Assembly: GCA_947644305.1 (NCBI GenBank)
Contig: CANRYS010000007.1
Location: 93,868-157,867 of the forward strand
Direction: 5' to 3'
Length of the DNA: 64,000 nt
Origin: an uncultured Roseburia sp.
GTDB taxonomy: Bacteria; Bacillota; Clostridia; Lachnospirales; Lachnospiraceae
The position numbers were made by a program, and so were the translations under genes. Shown in pieces: positions 54,731-64,000 of the stretch. The notes beneath the pieces are model-generated. The model was not told the origin of the DNA and searched no databases. It saw only the letters and a program-made list of their open reading frames with translations. Within the stretch, counting starts at the first letter, position 1, and every line of letters begins with the position of its first letter.

Positions 54731-54808
54731 ATGAGCAAATTCAAAATTTATTTAAACAACCTTTTAGCTTTCTACGAAGGATATTTCAACCATGTATATC
54801 ATGCATAA
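54731..54808 (+). CDS. 25-residue peptide gene of unknown role
   Basis: ATG at 54731 with a perfect ribosome site (AAAGGAGG, about 7 bases upstream). Peptide MSKFKIYLNNLLAFYEGYFN plus HVYHA, aromatic-rich, not a clear membrane span. The frame overlaps a 12-bp perfect inverted repeat (54760-54771 with 54809-54820) and is followed by a strong terminator. The transcript of about 185 bases would contain nothing else. Could be a dual-function small RNA or a regulatory peptide. Confidence 0.55.
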   Translation: MSKFKIYLNNLLAFYEGYFNHVYHA

Positions 54809-54815
54809 AAAGCTA

Positions 54816-54887
54816 AAAGGACTATTTTGTGAAACTTAATGTTTTGAAAGCAGGCCACTTCACAAATGTGAAATGGTCCTTTTTTTA
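54816..54887 (+). terminator. Terminator of the peptide transcript
   Basis: AAAGGACTATTT (54816-54827) pairs with AAATGGTCCTTT (54871-54882), an inner TGTGAA/TTCACA stem adds to it, and T continues to 54886. Its left arm overlaps the right arm of the upstream 12-bp repeat, so the two folds exclude each other. Confidence 0.75.
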
Positions 54888-56246
54888 TACTCCCTTTGCT
54901 TTTCTTATCTTTTCATTGGTTTCTTCTACATTCATCCTGGATAGAATAAGCATAATGAGCACATTGAAGATCAATGGAAGCCACAAATACATAAACTGCA
55001 TCATGTCTAGAGCTGACTGTGTCTGTACTGCATTGGTACCTACATATCCACTTAGTTCAAGCAGCCATCCAACCACAGCAGTTCCGATCCCGCCGCCAAT
55101 CTTTACTCCCAGAGATGTACAGGAATACATGGTTCCATCTACTCTCTTACCTTGGGTAAGGAATGTATATTCCGAGCAGGAAGCGATCACCGCATTCATA
55201 TCTCCCTGCCAGGGTCCCTGCCCTAACGCTGCCAATGCTGTAAATGCCATCATTAGAGGAATACTTCCCATATATCCTGCAACAACTACCAATGCTCGAC
55301 CGATCACAGCAATGATATATCCTCTTAAATTCAGCTTGTACATGCCCTTCCACTTACCTACCAGCGTTGGTGTGAAGATCAGTGCAATGATAAGGGGAAT
55401 GTTAACAGCCCATGCAAACTGTCCAAACAGGTTCTTATTCTTTAAAACCCATGTCATATAATAGATGCCTGCACCAATCATGGCGCTGTATAACTGCTGC
55501 AAAATGTAAGTACCACATATCATCAGATAAAACTTATTTTTAGCAAGTAACTTGAAGGCCTGTACGAGTCCATACTTTTCTTCGTTGTCCTCTGTCTCTC
55601 CGTCATTCAGTTCATCGTCTGAAAGTTCCTTGACAGAAAGGCCGGAAATGGTATTTACTATCAATCCAATCACTGCATAAATAATGGCTACCGTTCGCCA
55701 TGCCGCTGCACCGCCACCGCAAAAACTAACAAATCCAACTGTAATAGACTGAATCAAAAGGCTTGTTGAGAAAGCGAAGATGAAACGATAAGATCCCATT
55801 TGCACACGTTCTTTACTGTTCTTTGTAACGAGTGATGTGAGTGCTGAATAGGCAATGTTGTTTGCCGTATAGAACACACCATTTAACAACGTATAGGCAA
55901 TAAAGAACCATGCATACTGTGCTGTCTTACCAAGACTTACCGGTACGGCAAAACACGCTACCAGCGTTATGGCACATCCGATATAACCATATATCATCCA
56001 CGGTCTTGCCTTTCCTAATTTGCTATGTGTCTTGTCAATCATCGAGCCAAAAAAGATGTCTGTAAATCCATCAAACAACTTGGACACTGCGATCAATGTT
56101 CCCACAATTCCTGATGACAGGCCAATCGTATCTGTGAGATAGATCATGACAAAGGATGTCAGGAATGCATATACCACATTACCTGCAATATCGCCCGATC
56201 CATATCCCACTTTGTTATACCACTTTAAATACTTCTTCTCCTCCAT
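54885..56246 (-). CDS. GPH-family sugar:cation symporter, probable beta-galactoside transporter
   Basis: 453 residues, about 12 membrane segments. N-terminus KVGYGSGDIAGNVVYAFLTSF and FDGFTDIFFGSMIDKTHSKLGKARPW (the latter a GPH/MelB motif region) are diagnostic. Encoded directly downstream of lacZ with a 27-base gap, so lactose or another beta-galactoside is the likely substrate. Confidence 0.9.
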   Translation of the reverse strand: MEEKKYLKWYNKVGYGSGDIAGNVVYAFLTSFVMIYLTDTIGLSSGIVGTLIAVSKLFDGFTDIFFGSMIDKTHSKLGKARPWMIYGYIGCAITLVACFAVPVSLGKTAQYAWFFIAYTLLNGVFYTANNIAYSALTSLVTKNSKERVQMGSYRFIFAFSTSLLIQSITVGFVSFCGGGAAAWRTVAIIYAVIGLIVNTISGLSVKELSDDELNDGETEDNEEKYGLVQAFKLLAKNKFYLMICGTYILQQLYSAMIGAGIYYMTWVLKNKNLFGQFAWAVNIPLIIALIFTPTLVGKWKGMYKLNLRGYIIAVIGRALVVVAGYMGSIPLMMAFTALAALGQGPWQGDMNAVIASCSEYTFLTQGKRVDGTMYSCTSLGVKIGGGIGTAVVGWLLELSGYVGTNAVQTQSALDMMQFMYLWLPLIFNVLIMLILSRMNVEETNEKIRKAKGV

Positions 56247-56273
56247 AAGTATCGCCCCTTCCTTTATTATTGT

Positions 56274-59200
56274 TTACTCTTTCACAAATGGAATCAATTC
56301 AAACTGGAACCGGAATGCTGTATCATCAAATCGATATTTATCTAAAACTACCGGTCCACAACTGTTAGAACCGATGCCGTTTAGTGCATAATCAATGCAA
56401 AGCACAGTACTGTCAGATTCCTCAAGCTCATAGTTATGTGCTGCCCTCTCCAGCGCTTCCTGGGTATATAACGATGCGTTAAAGGAAAATGTCTGCTCAG
56501 AAACTGCAGTGATTCCGAACTGTGCATTCGTTACTTCCACATAATCACAGTCATAATGACTTCCGTTCTCCTGGGGACGGATATAGTCCTCATGCATCTG
56601 ACTCGCTTTGGAATGATAGCATCCATGACTGGAGGCCTGATGCTTATCTCGATAGCTTTCCTGTGGTCCCATTCCAAAATAGCTGACATCTCCAAGTTTC
56701 TTGTTCAGGAAGAGCCTTACCCCAAATCGTGGAAGATCCGGGAACTCTTCATCTTTTGTCGCCGAGATTATAGACGTAATCCTTCCATTCCCGTCGATTT
56801 TCCATAGGAGCTCCACATCCAATATTTTTTGTACCGTTGCAGCCACAACCGCCACATGCTCCATAATCAGTACGCCGTGTTTGTCCTGGAGCACTTCGAT
56901 CTGGTAAGCTCTTGTATAAGCTTCATTATAATGAGCCTTTTTCCATTCTTCCTGTATATACATATCATTGTCGGTGGGTGCTCTCCAGATGTTTAACTCC
57001 ATCGGATGATTCATATAATCTCTTCCGGTGAACTGAAGCTGTGTAAATAATCCGGTGCGCTTGTCTAAGGTGTAGCTAAAATCTTTTGCCTGCAATGTAA
57101 TCTGTAGGTCCGTCTCCTTTACCGTGATATTTCCGGTAGCCGATTCCCTTTTAAGCCATTTGACTACCTGTGTATTTCTTACATCCGCATTGGCAAGCTT
57201 GATTTCGTCAAACCCTAATACATGACCAGTCTCCAAAAGCGGCAGTTCCTTTTTCAGACGATAGGTCAATTTCAAATAGATCCTTCCTGAAGCTGGAATC
57301 TGTAATTTCAGTTTCACTTTTGCCTCACTGTGGGGCGCTGCGCAAATGGCAGGCAGCCTTCCTTTTTCTACTGTCAGACCATCCTGTGCCATTTCATAAG
57401 AGATCTCCACATAATCTTTCAGGTCATCAAAATCCATATAGTTGTGAAGCACCAGTTCCCCGCTCTTCTCATCATAAGAAACCACTCTTGCCGGACGATA
57501 TACATTCTTATATTCCAGGAGACCGGTATGGGGTGTGCGGTCTGGGTATACCAGTCCGTCCATACAGAAATTGCTGTCATGAATCACTTCTCCATGATCA
57601 CCGCCGTAATGATAAATGGCCGTTCCATTCTCCGCCCTGCCATGTGCAATCGCGTGATCACACCACTCCCAGACAAACCCTCCGCACATCCGGTCATCAC
57701 TCTGAATCATCTGAAAATAATCTTCAAAATCTCCCGGTCCATTTCCCATACAGTGGCAATACTCTACCAGTAGGAATGGTTTGCTTCCATCCTTTTCCAA
57801 GTATTGTCGGATCTCATCCAATGACGGATACATCCGGCTATACAGATCCAGATCCTCATAATTATAAGTGACATCGTAATTGCGGTATCTTGCACTCTCA
57901 TACTGTGTGATACGATCCGGGTCAAATTCTTTCGTCCATTTCAGTGCTTTCTCAAAGTTGCAACCATAAGCGCTCTCATTTCCCATGGACCACATAACAA
58001 TGCAGGAACGATTTTTGTCTCTCTGTACCATAAGCTGTACACGATCCATAATTGCCAGCTCCCATGCTGGATCATCGGCAATCTTTTCATTCCAGCGACG
58101 GAATCTGTTCCAATCGGTATCTTCCTTTCGATACAACATAAAGGGTCCGTGGGCTTCGATATCTGCCTCATTGATCACCATAAATCCGTATCGGTCACAC
58201 ATCTGATAAAAGTATGGAGCGTTGGGATAGTGGCTGGAACGGATTGCATTAAAGTTATGCTCTTTCATCAAAGTAAGATCTGTCTTGATCTGATTTACGC
58301 CCACCACAAATCCTGCCTCTGGATCTGAATCATGACGATTCACGCCACGGAATTTGATCTTCTCTCCGTTAAAATAAATGACTTTATCCTTAATCTCTAT
58401 TGTGCGTAAACCAATATGATCTACGATCACTTCCTCCTTTGTGGTTAGGATTACCGTATATAAATACGGATTCTCCGTATTCCAGAGAACGGGGTTTAGC
58501 ACGGTAAGCTCCAACGTACCATCCTGTGAGATTTCTCCCCTTGCCACAACAGCTCCGTACTTATCTTCTATCGTCACCTCGGTTTCCACCGGCTGGCTAA
58601 AACGGAACTCCATTTTTACCGTGGCACGGTCTTTTTCAACCTTTGTTGTAATACGGTAATCTCTTACGGCTTTTTCCGGTCTTTTCAAAAGATACACATC
58701 TCTGAAAATTCCACTCATCCGAAACTTATCCTGATCCTCAAGATAAGAACCATCACACCATTTCAGCACCAATACCCCAAGGGTATTCTCTCCCTCCTGT
58801 AACAATGAGGTCACATCAAACTCACTGGTGGCATGAGGCACCTGACTGTATCCGACATAGACACCATTCAGCCATACATAAAAGCAACTGTCCACTCCTT
58901 CAAAATTTAAAAATACTTTTGGTGCTTTCTCATTCTTCTGATAGGAAAAGGTATGCACGTATGCTCCGCATGGAATATCCTGCGGCACATAAGGCGGATC
59001 AAAGGGGAAGGGATAGCGGATATTTGTGTACTGATGACTGTCATACCCTGCCATCTGCCATACTCCCGGAACTGAAATCTTATCAAATCCCGAAGTATCA
59101 TAACCACTCTCATAGAAAGTATCCGTCACATCATAAATGCTTTCAAAATACTTAAACTCCCATTCTCCATTCAACAACTGAAAACGATCTGAATGTTCTC

Positions 59201-59312
59201 TGTTCTCCACCAAATCATTTCTTCTTTCCGAAGCCGGAATGTAATAGGATCTCGCCGCCATCGTGTTATCATGTAGCATACTCAAATCTTCATAGTAACG
59301 TGGCACAATCAT
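56274..59312 (-). CDS. lacZ: Beta-galactosidase, GH2 family
   Basis: 1012 residues. GH2 layout: N-terminal sugar-binding domain, immunoglobulin-like domain, TIM barrel with RGVNRHDSDPEAGFVV, acid/base Glu446 in WSMGNESAYG and nucleophile Glu517 in VEYCHCMGNGPG, then the beta-galactosidase small chain. No signal peptide, so cytosolic. Hydrolyses lactose imported by the neighbouring transporter. AAGGAGG precedes the ATG. Confidence 0.97.
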   Translation of the reverse strand: MIVPRYYEDLSMLHDNTMAARSYYIPASERRNDLVENREHSDRFQLLNGEWEFKYFESIYDVTDTFYESGYDTSGFDKISVPGVWQMAGYDSHQYTNIRYPFPFDPPYVPQDIPCGAYVHTFSYQKNEKAPKVFLNFEGVDSCFYVWLNGVYVGYSQVPHATSEFDVTSLLQEGENTLGVLVLKWCDGSYLEDQDKFRMSGIFRDVYLLKRPEKAVRDYRITTKVEKDRATVKMEFRFSQPVETEVTIEDKYGAVVARGEISQDGTLELTVLNPVLWNTENPYLYTVILTTKEEVIVDHIGLRTIEIKDKVIYFNGEKIKFRGVNRHDSDPEAGFVVGVNQIKTDLTLMKEHNFNAIRSSHYPNAPYFYQMCDRYGFMVINEADIEAHGPFMLYRKEDTDWNRFRRWNEKIADDPAWELAIMDRVQLMVQRDKNRSCIVMWSMGNESAYGCNFEKALKWTKEFDPDRITQYESARYRNYDVTYNYEDLDLYSRMYPSLDEIRQYLEKDGSKPFLLVEYCHCMGNGPGDFEDYFQMIQSDDRMCGGFVWEWCDHAIAHGRAENGTAIYHYGGDHGEVIHDSNFCMDGLVYPDRTPHTGLLEYKNVYRPARVVSYDEKSGELVLHNYMDFDDLKDYVEISYEMAQDGLTVEKGRLPAICAAPHSEAKVKLKLQIPASGRIYLKLTYRLKKELPLLETGHVLGFDEIKLANADVRNTQVVKWLKRESATGNITVKETDLQITLQAKDFSYTLDKRTGLFTQLQFTGRDYMNHPMELNIWRAPTDNDMYIQEEWKKAHYNEAYTRAYQIEVLQDKHGVLIMEHVAVVAATVQKILDVELLWKIDGNGRITSIISATKDEEFPDLPRFGVRLFLNKKLGDVSYFGMGPQESYRDKHQASSHGCYHSKASQMHEDYIRPQENGSHYDCDYVEVTNAQFGITAVSEQTFSFNASLYTQEALERAAHNYELEESDSTVLCIDYALNGIGSNSCGPVVLDKYRFDDTAFRFQFELIPFVKE

Positions 59313-59402
59313 AGAAAACCCTCCTTTTACATATATTTTTTTGCTTTTTCCATCAAGTTTCCAATCATTCCTCCTTCCAATATCTTCATCTTCTTTCCTT
59401 CA

Positions 59403-59431
59403 ATTATCTTGATTCCATGATACATTTTCAA
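59403..59431 (-). promoter_or_regulatory. lacZ promoter
   Basis: TTGAAA (59431-59426), 17-base spacer, GATAAT (59408-59403), minus strand. Confidence 0.6.
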
Positions 59432-59455
59432 ACAAGATATGTCTATAAACAGAAA

Positions 59456-59484
59456 TGGACAAAACATGCACAAAATGATACAAT
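59456..59484 (+). promoter_or_regulatory. Promoter of the second AraC-family gene
   Basis: TGGACA (59456-59461), 17-base spacer, TACAAT (59479-59484). It lies back to back with the lacZ promoter 24 bases away. Repeated ACAAAA-ATG words inside it may be AraC half sites. Confidence 0.6.
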
Positions 59485-59577
59485 AAAGTGAACGTCCAAA
59501 AACCGTAGGTTTTGAGATGGCATTCACGTATTATTCAAAACTTGTTTATGAAAATTTAGATCCAAGGAGGTCCTGCC

Positions 59578-60435
59578 ATGTACATCAATTCCGGCTACCG
59601 AAACCACTCTCTACTGAACTTTAAAGACAAAAGCCGACCGCTGATCGTGGGAAGTTGTGGAACCTATCGTCTGTCCACGCGCCCGAAACTGCCAACCTAC
59701 CGTCCCAGAGGGCGACTGGACTTTCAGATCATCTATGTTGCCTCTGGACGTGCCCACTTTCATTTTGACAATCCAGATAACGACACGATTGTCTCAGCCG
59801 GAAACATGGTATTGTTCCGCCCAAGGGAATTTCAAAAATATGAATACTATGGAATAGATAAGACTGAAGTTTACTGGATTCACTTTACCGGAAGTGATGT
59901 AAAGAATATTTTAAGAAAATATGGTTTTCCCGACAATCAGAGAGTATTTCCTGTGGGAATTTCATTGGAATATGAACGCGTATTTAAAAAAATAATTCTG
60001 GAATTGCAAAGATGTCAGGACGACTATGAAGAAATGCTGACGTTGTTACTACGCTATCTGCTGATTATCTTCCACCGGGAATTAACCAGAGAGCATGTAT
60101 TGAAAAATGAATATTTAGATCATGAGATGGACATTGCCACATCTTATTTTAATGAGAATTATAACCGTGATATCAATATCGAAGAATACGCTGCCTCAAA
60201 AGGAATGAGTGTGAGCTGGTTTATCCGAAACTTCAAAAGATACACAGGGGCTACCCCCATGCAGTTTATCACATCCATCCGCATCACAAACGCCCAGATG
60301 CTGCTGGAAACCACGAATTATGCCGTGAATGAAATCTCCCGGATCGTTGGATATGATAACCCGCTTTATTTCAGCCGGTTGTTTCGGAAATATAAGGGGT
60401 GTTCGCCTTCGCAGTATAGGAAAAGGGGGGAGTGA
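59578..60435 (+). CDS. AraC-family transcriptional regulator
   Basis: 285 residues. N-terminal cupin domain (GRLDFQIIYVASGRAHFHFD) and C-terminal double HTH (EEYAASKGMSVSWFIRNFKR; ISRIVGYDNPLYFSRLFRKY) with the CSPSQYRK end. Divergent from lacZ, so the likely direct activator. AAGGAGG precedes the ATG. Confidence 0.94.
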   Translation: MYINSGYRNHSLLNFKDKSRPLIVGSCGTYRLSTRPKLPTYRPRGRLDFQIIYVASGRAHFHFDNPDNDTIVSAGNMVLFRPREFQKYEYYGIDKTEVYWIHFTGSDVKNILRKYGFPDNQRVFPVGISLEYERVFKKIILELQRCQDDYEEMLTLLLRYLLIIFHRELTREHVLKNEYLDHEMDIATSYFNENYNRDINIEEYAASKGMSVSWFIRNFKRYTGATPMQFITSIRITNAQMLLETTNYAVNEISRIVGYDNPLYFSRLFRKYKGCSPSQYRKRGE

Positions 60436-60832
60436 CAGCCCCCCATAAATCAAAAGAGAGTCGCAGGGGAAGAGAACGATTTTTGGGACTGACTAACCTA
60501 CTAACCCAAGACTTCGTCTGTGCTCTATTGGGCTATATTTCAAGCGATGTCATTGTACTACATAAGAGGTTATATTTCTTTTTTGTCAACAGCCCCACAT
60601 TGAAATGGTCTCTTGGGAAATCAATCCTGTTTCTTTATTCAAGGCACCTTATTATTTAGTGCATACTTTCTACTTTCTTTTTACAATTTTCTTTGATATA
60701 ATTTTAGAAGAACAAAACATATTGATTTTGAGATAGGATTTGGCTGTTAGTATTTAAATGTTAAGGATAGACGTTTTTAGATAACGTAAGCCCAAAACTT
60801 ACAAAATCAGAGTTTATTCAGCTAAACAAACA
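60436..60832. other. No gene recognised
   Basis: About 400 bases of AT-rich DNA between the AraC gene and the transposase remnant. I see short open frames only, none with a ribosome site, and no clear hairpin or tRNA. Confidence 0.5.
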
Positions 60833-61718
60833 TCAGGCAGTCCATTTAATAGATTTTAGTTTCCGGTAAGACTGGCTACCCGGCATAGCGACGGCTGCAA
60901 TGGCAACTACCAGTAGACTAATATGGGCAATCTAATAAGATTTGCAACAGAGTTATTATTTCGTACCCACATACGTTCCTGACCGGTATTCTTAAATCGG
61001 GAATTGTATCGTTCACATTCGGTACGCTGGAAATAGCAGGTTTAAAAATATTTACTGATGCGGTCAATGATTTTTTTCACATTTTAGCCTTTGTCAGCAG
61101 GGAAGGTACATTCCGTAATGGGCAGGAAGTCATGGGTTTATACAAGGATATCCAAGGCAACAACAGAGTTACAACTTTGGCAGTGATTGTTAATTGGTAA
61201 ATAAGAAAACTGGAAATAACCACAAGGACATGGTTTTTTATATCCAGTTAGAGGCTGTGTGGACACCGAGTTTACAGTCCTTATCGGCTTTAGGCTGGTT
61301 ACTGGATTTATCTTTATGGGGAAGAAATGACTTGGGATTATTCTATGAGGTATTAGCTGAAACGGGAGTGGGATCAAGCCCGATAAAAAATTTGTCGATC
61401 AATCCTTTTTGGAAAGAGCAAAAACCTGTGCCTGCAAAATATCGACAGGATATCATGGTTAAAGTTATTAAGAAAACGATCAAAGGTTCAGTAAGAGGGA
61501 AGTGGCAGGGAAATATCAAAACCACAGTAGTGTGTGATGAGAAGGTTGTTATTCAGATAATCGACAAGGTCAGTTATCATAGAAAAGCCTTTGCATTTCA
61601 TATAAAGGTTCAGATCATAGCATGGGTTCTGGGAGTGATAACGAAATTTGCTATGTTTTGCAAACTTGCATAGATACTGTATGTGTGGAGTTTTGTTCAT
61701 AGCTATATTATAATACAA
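60833..61718 (-). pseudogene. Decayed DDE transposase
   Basis: Reading the minus strand through several frames gives a transposase: MNKTPHIQYLCKFAKHSKFR, then SLPLPSY followed by a TGA where Trp is expected, DKFFIGLDPTPVSANTS then a stop, NQPKADKDCKLGVHTASN, and near the end FQRTECERYNSRFKNTGQER and RKLKSIKWTA. At least three stops and several frameshifts. Resembles IS1182/IS4-like transposases of Lachnospiraceae; the exact family is uncertain. Confidence 0.75.
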
Positions 61719-61731
61719 AGGAGTGATTTGT

Positions 61732-62880
61732 TTGATTCATTTATGTGAAAATCCAAATTGTAATTTACTTGCTAACCACAAGGGTAATCATTCATTTATT
61801 TACAAAAAAGCTTGGGAAACCAATTTTAATGAAGATGATATAAACAAAATACAGAAAGCAGGTTATTGTACACCTCGAGGCGGGGCTAAAGGCGGTTATC
61901 AAAATCACGTCAACCGAAATAGTAAAGTCATTATACCATATGAAAAACTTTCTGAAGTAAACCTAGACAATTATAAAGATGGATATGTTATTCGACTTTT
62001 TCCATCACAATATTTTACTGGAAAGCATACTGTTAACAGTGCATTTATTGATAATCCTGATGTCATTGTTGGTAGCAATGCATTTGTTCTATATAGAACT
62101 TATGAAGACTATGAAACATTACCACCTCTTTTCGATTGGAAAATACGTTCTGTATTAAAATATAATAAAACTACAAAAAAATATGATATTCCTTCTAATG
62201 ATAGAAGAGGCAATATAATTGACAGTGGACATTATTTACTAAGAATTTCCAATAGCGGAACTAATAAAAAGAAAAATCAGTTTGAAGGACCTGCGCAATG
62301 AATATTTGCACCTGAGTACGCAGATGCAAATACTAACTTTTTATGCCAAGCAGTCTTAGCTTGGTTAATAATTAAAACTGAAAATTCTCCGTACAATAAA
62401 GACGACTTTGAACATTTAATGGCAATTTTAAAAAAACACAAATTATTAAATTCACCACATTACGAAAATGATTATATTATGTATAAAGGTAAAACAACCT
62501 GTCCCTTATGCCAGCGTGTTATAATGCATAATGAATTGAACGAACTTATCTCGTTTGATGATGAAGAGGGCTTAACAAATTCAACCGAACAGGTTGGGTC
62601 AACACGTTCTACAAAAATTAATCTATTTCATATGGTTCCATTATGTTATTCGTCTCTTGAAAATATCCCTACTCAAGTCTCTTGGGGACATGCAACATGT
62701 AACACTCGCTTGGGACAGCGTCGCTGTTTCTCATATCACGATTTACTTGAAACAGAAATTGAAATTGAAATCAATGACGGTCAAGGGCAAAGATTACTCG
62801 GATACGCAAATGTCACTCGAAATTTCATACGTTCGCAAAATGGTGACGTTTGGATTCGAATTTCTAAAGGGAAAGATTAA
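61732..62880 (+). pseudogene. Restriction-endonuclease-like gene interrupted by an in-frame TGA
   Basis: A single reading frame of 383 codons from a TTG at 61732 (GGAG 8 bases upstream), broken only by TGA at 62299-62301 (codon 190). The two halves join as ...EGPAQ-stop-IFAPEYADANTNF... . The C-terminal half has zinc/HNH-like marks: CPLCQRV, NLFHMVPLCYSS, WGHATCNTRLGQRRC. This layout suggests a type II restriction enzyme, perhaps BstXI-like; that label is from memory. No methyltransferase lies in the window. Probably a nonsense mutation (Trp to stop); readthrough is possible because a stem follows at once. Confidence 0.55.
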
Positions 62881-62884
62881 TCAT

Positions 62885-63012
62885 GACCACCGGCTTAGCC
62901 GGTGGTTTGTTCTGCGGCTATAAGCCGCTGTTTCCCTGCCTGCGTCTAAAGACGCTTGAAACAATCCGCCAACCGCACTACGTTTACTGGCTGAGCCCCC
63001 TGGGCTCTTTTT
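62885..63012. repeat. Cluster of four hairpins, possible IS200/IS605-type end
   Basis: Stems: 62886-62894/62898-62906 (9 bp, TTA loop); GCGGCT/AGCCGC (62914-62928); GCGTCT/AGACGC (62942-62955); and GAGCCC/GGGCTC (62993-63007) followed by TTTTT, a plus-strand terminator. Dense short palindromes without a gene recall the structured ends of IS200/IS605 elements. It may be a relic cut by the IS3-type insertion. Confidence 0.4.
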
Positions 63013-63059
63013 GATTTTGTCAAGATTAGTTGACACATTTTCTTCAAGGATTTTGTATC

Positions 63060-63968
63060 CTATGCTGCTTCTTTCAGGGAATCATAGTATTGCTGTCGTT
63101 TAACCATAGGAGGAAGCCCTCCGTTGGCAGAGCAGATTCTTCGGTTATTCCAGTAGCTGATGAAATATCTCCAGATAATCGTCCTGAGTTCATCTGTGGT
63201 CATTTTTTCCGTATCATAACGGTCATACAGCAGTTCTGATTTCATCCTTGCCCACATACTTTCACAGCGGGCATTATCGTGACATCTTCCGCCTGCACTG
63301 TTCATACTTTGCTGTATGCCGTACTGCCGGACCGCATCGCGGTAAAGCTGGCTGGTGTACTGGCTCCCTCTGTCACTATGGATAATGGCTCCACGGATAC
63401 CGGGGTACGCATTAAAAGTATTTTCCAGTGTCTGAACACATAACGGTGCCTTCATGTTGGTATCCATTGCCAGACCGACCACGCTGGAATCAAAACAGTC
63501 AAAAACAGCAGAAACATACAGTTTTCCATCACTGGCTTTGATCTCTGTTATATCTGTAACACATTTTGTCAGCGGCTCCTCTGCATGGAAATCACGTTTT
63601 AACAGATCGTCTGATTTTCTGGCTTCCCTGTCCGCTTTTGTGATCCCGTTTGGCTTGCGTCTGGGATGATGACTGATTCCGATCTCTTCCATGATACGGT
63701 AAACAGTGCGTTCACTGGGAATATTCACATTTTCCGGCTGCTTCAATGTCAATGCCTGATACATGCGGATACGGCCATAAGTATCATTGCATTCATCTTC
63801 CGTAAGAATCTCTTTCATGGCATCCGCCAGTGGCTGATATTTCCATGGGCAGTCTTTGTTTGCAAGATACTGGTAAAATCCTTGTCTGCTGACATGGAGG
63901 ACTCTGCAGAAAAAAGCGATATCCCCTTTTAATTCGCCGTCTTTCGTTTTTAATGCAATAAACTTCAT
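63060..63968 (-). CDS. IS3-family transposase, OrfB (DDE integrase core)
   Basis: 302 residues. An N-terminal HTH_21 region (YGRIRMYQALTL) and the rve core with DDE residues in VTDITEIKA, IIHSDRGSQYTS and DNARCESMWARMKSE. In IS3 elements it is usually made as an OrfAB fusion by -1 frameshifting. Its ATG overlaps the orfA stop (ATGA). It looks intact. Confidence 0.96.
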   Translation of the reverse strand: MKFIALKTKDGELKGDIAFFCRVLHVSRQGFYQYLANKDCPWKYQPLADAMKEILTEDECNDTYGRIRMYQALTLKQPENVNIPSERTVYRIMEEIGISHHPRRKPNGITKADREARKSDDLLKRDFHAEEPLTKCVTDITEIKASDGKLYVSAVFDCFDSSVVGLAMDTNMKAPLCVQTLENTFNAYPGIRGAIIHSDRGSQYTSQLYRDAVRQYGIQQSMNSAGGRCHDNARCESMWARMKSELLYDRYDTEKMTTDELRTIIWRYFISYWNNRRICSANGGLPPMVKRQQYYDSLKEAA

Positions 63969-64000
63969 TCTTTCGTTTTTGCTGACTTCAGACGGCTCGC
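63965..64000 (-). CDS. IS3-family OrfA, C-terminal fragment cut by window edge
   Basis: The last 11 codons (ASRLKSAKTKE, stop TGA at 63967-63965) end in the ATGA overlap with orfB. Confidence 0.7.
   Translation of the reverse strand, partial: ASRLKSAKTKE

Larger units (their letters stand above)
63018..64000 (-). mobile_element. IS3-family insertion sequence, one end outside the window
   Basis: Contains orfB (63060-63968) and the last codons of orfA. A dyad TGTCAA-N6-TTGACA near 63018 is the probable outer terminal repeat; the other end is not in the window, so exact borders and target duplication cannot be given. Confidence 0.75.

Noticed and set aside
60432..60659. 75-codon plus-strand frame after the AraC gene
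   Set aside because: No usable ribosome site and no recognisable protein features; overlaps the AraC stop.
61194..61673. 159-codon plus-strand frame
   Set aside because: It is the antisense of the decayed transposase, whose peptide motifs read on the minus strand.
62299..62335. Selenocysteine insertion at the internal TGA
   Set aside because: The stem begins too close to the TGA for a standard bacterial SECIS, and a restriction enzyme is an unlikely selenoprotein; kept only as a remote option.

Overview
The window looks like a chromosome segment of a low-to-mid G+C Bacillota, most likely a gut Lachnospiraceae. The evidence is gene order rather than any rRNA: radC-mreBCD-mrdA-minCDE-rodA-mgsA, mutS-mutL-miaA with the aluminium-resistance/methionine gamma-lyase-like gene, and rng-rplU-prp-rpmA-obg-yhbY-nadD/yqeK-rsfS. 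Strong AGGAGG ribosome sites, frequent TTG/GTG starts and an N-terminally extended L27 with its protease Prp agree. Nearly all genes are on the minus strand.

Left edge to 7.4 kb: the 5' end of a tyrosine integrase, a small basic membrane-protein ORF, then a complete type II-A CRISPR-Cas locus. This has an array of seven intact repeats plus one degenerate terminal repeat, a leader with the ATTTGAG anchor, csn2, cas2, cas1, cas9 and a divergent tracrRNA with its own promoter. 7.4 to 34 kb is mostly household: an orphan BlaI-type repressor, rluD, lspA, divIVA, sepF, yggS, an HlyD-like protein, the shape/division cluster, mismatch repair, and lexA with two SOS boxes. A 115-bp direct duplication lies at the 3' end of the methionine gamma-lyase-like gene.

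34 to 49 kb carries the conserved ribosome-assembly block, interrupted between rng and rplU by about 8 kb of accessory genes. These are a cholesterol-dependent cytolysin (CDC) followed 28 bases later by a protein with cholera/pertussis-type ADP-ribosyltransferase motifs, an ABC-F protein behind a leader-peptide/attenuator region, a NYN-domain protein and phosphoketolase. The CDC plus ART-like pair is the most exciting candidate: it recalls the streptococcal slo/nga logic, in which a pore-former helps deliver an NAD-consuming enzyme, but I know of no described pair of this kind.

49 to 64 kb is accessory: a zinc-ribbon membrane protein, a 26-residue holin-like toxin candidate, a low-molecular-weight phosphatase, a G+C-rich Sel1/membrane-protein pair, a lac module (AraC, GPH transporter, LacZ, AraC) with a 25-residue peptide gene, a decayed transposase, a restriction-endonuclease-like gene broken by one in-frame TGA, and an IS3-family element running off the right edge.

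All calls are from reading sequence and translations; no database search was made.
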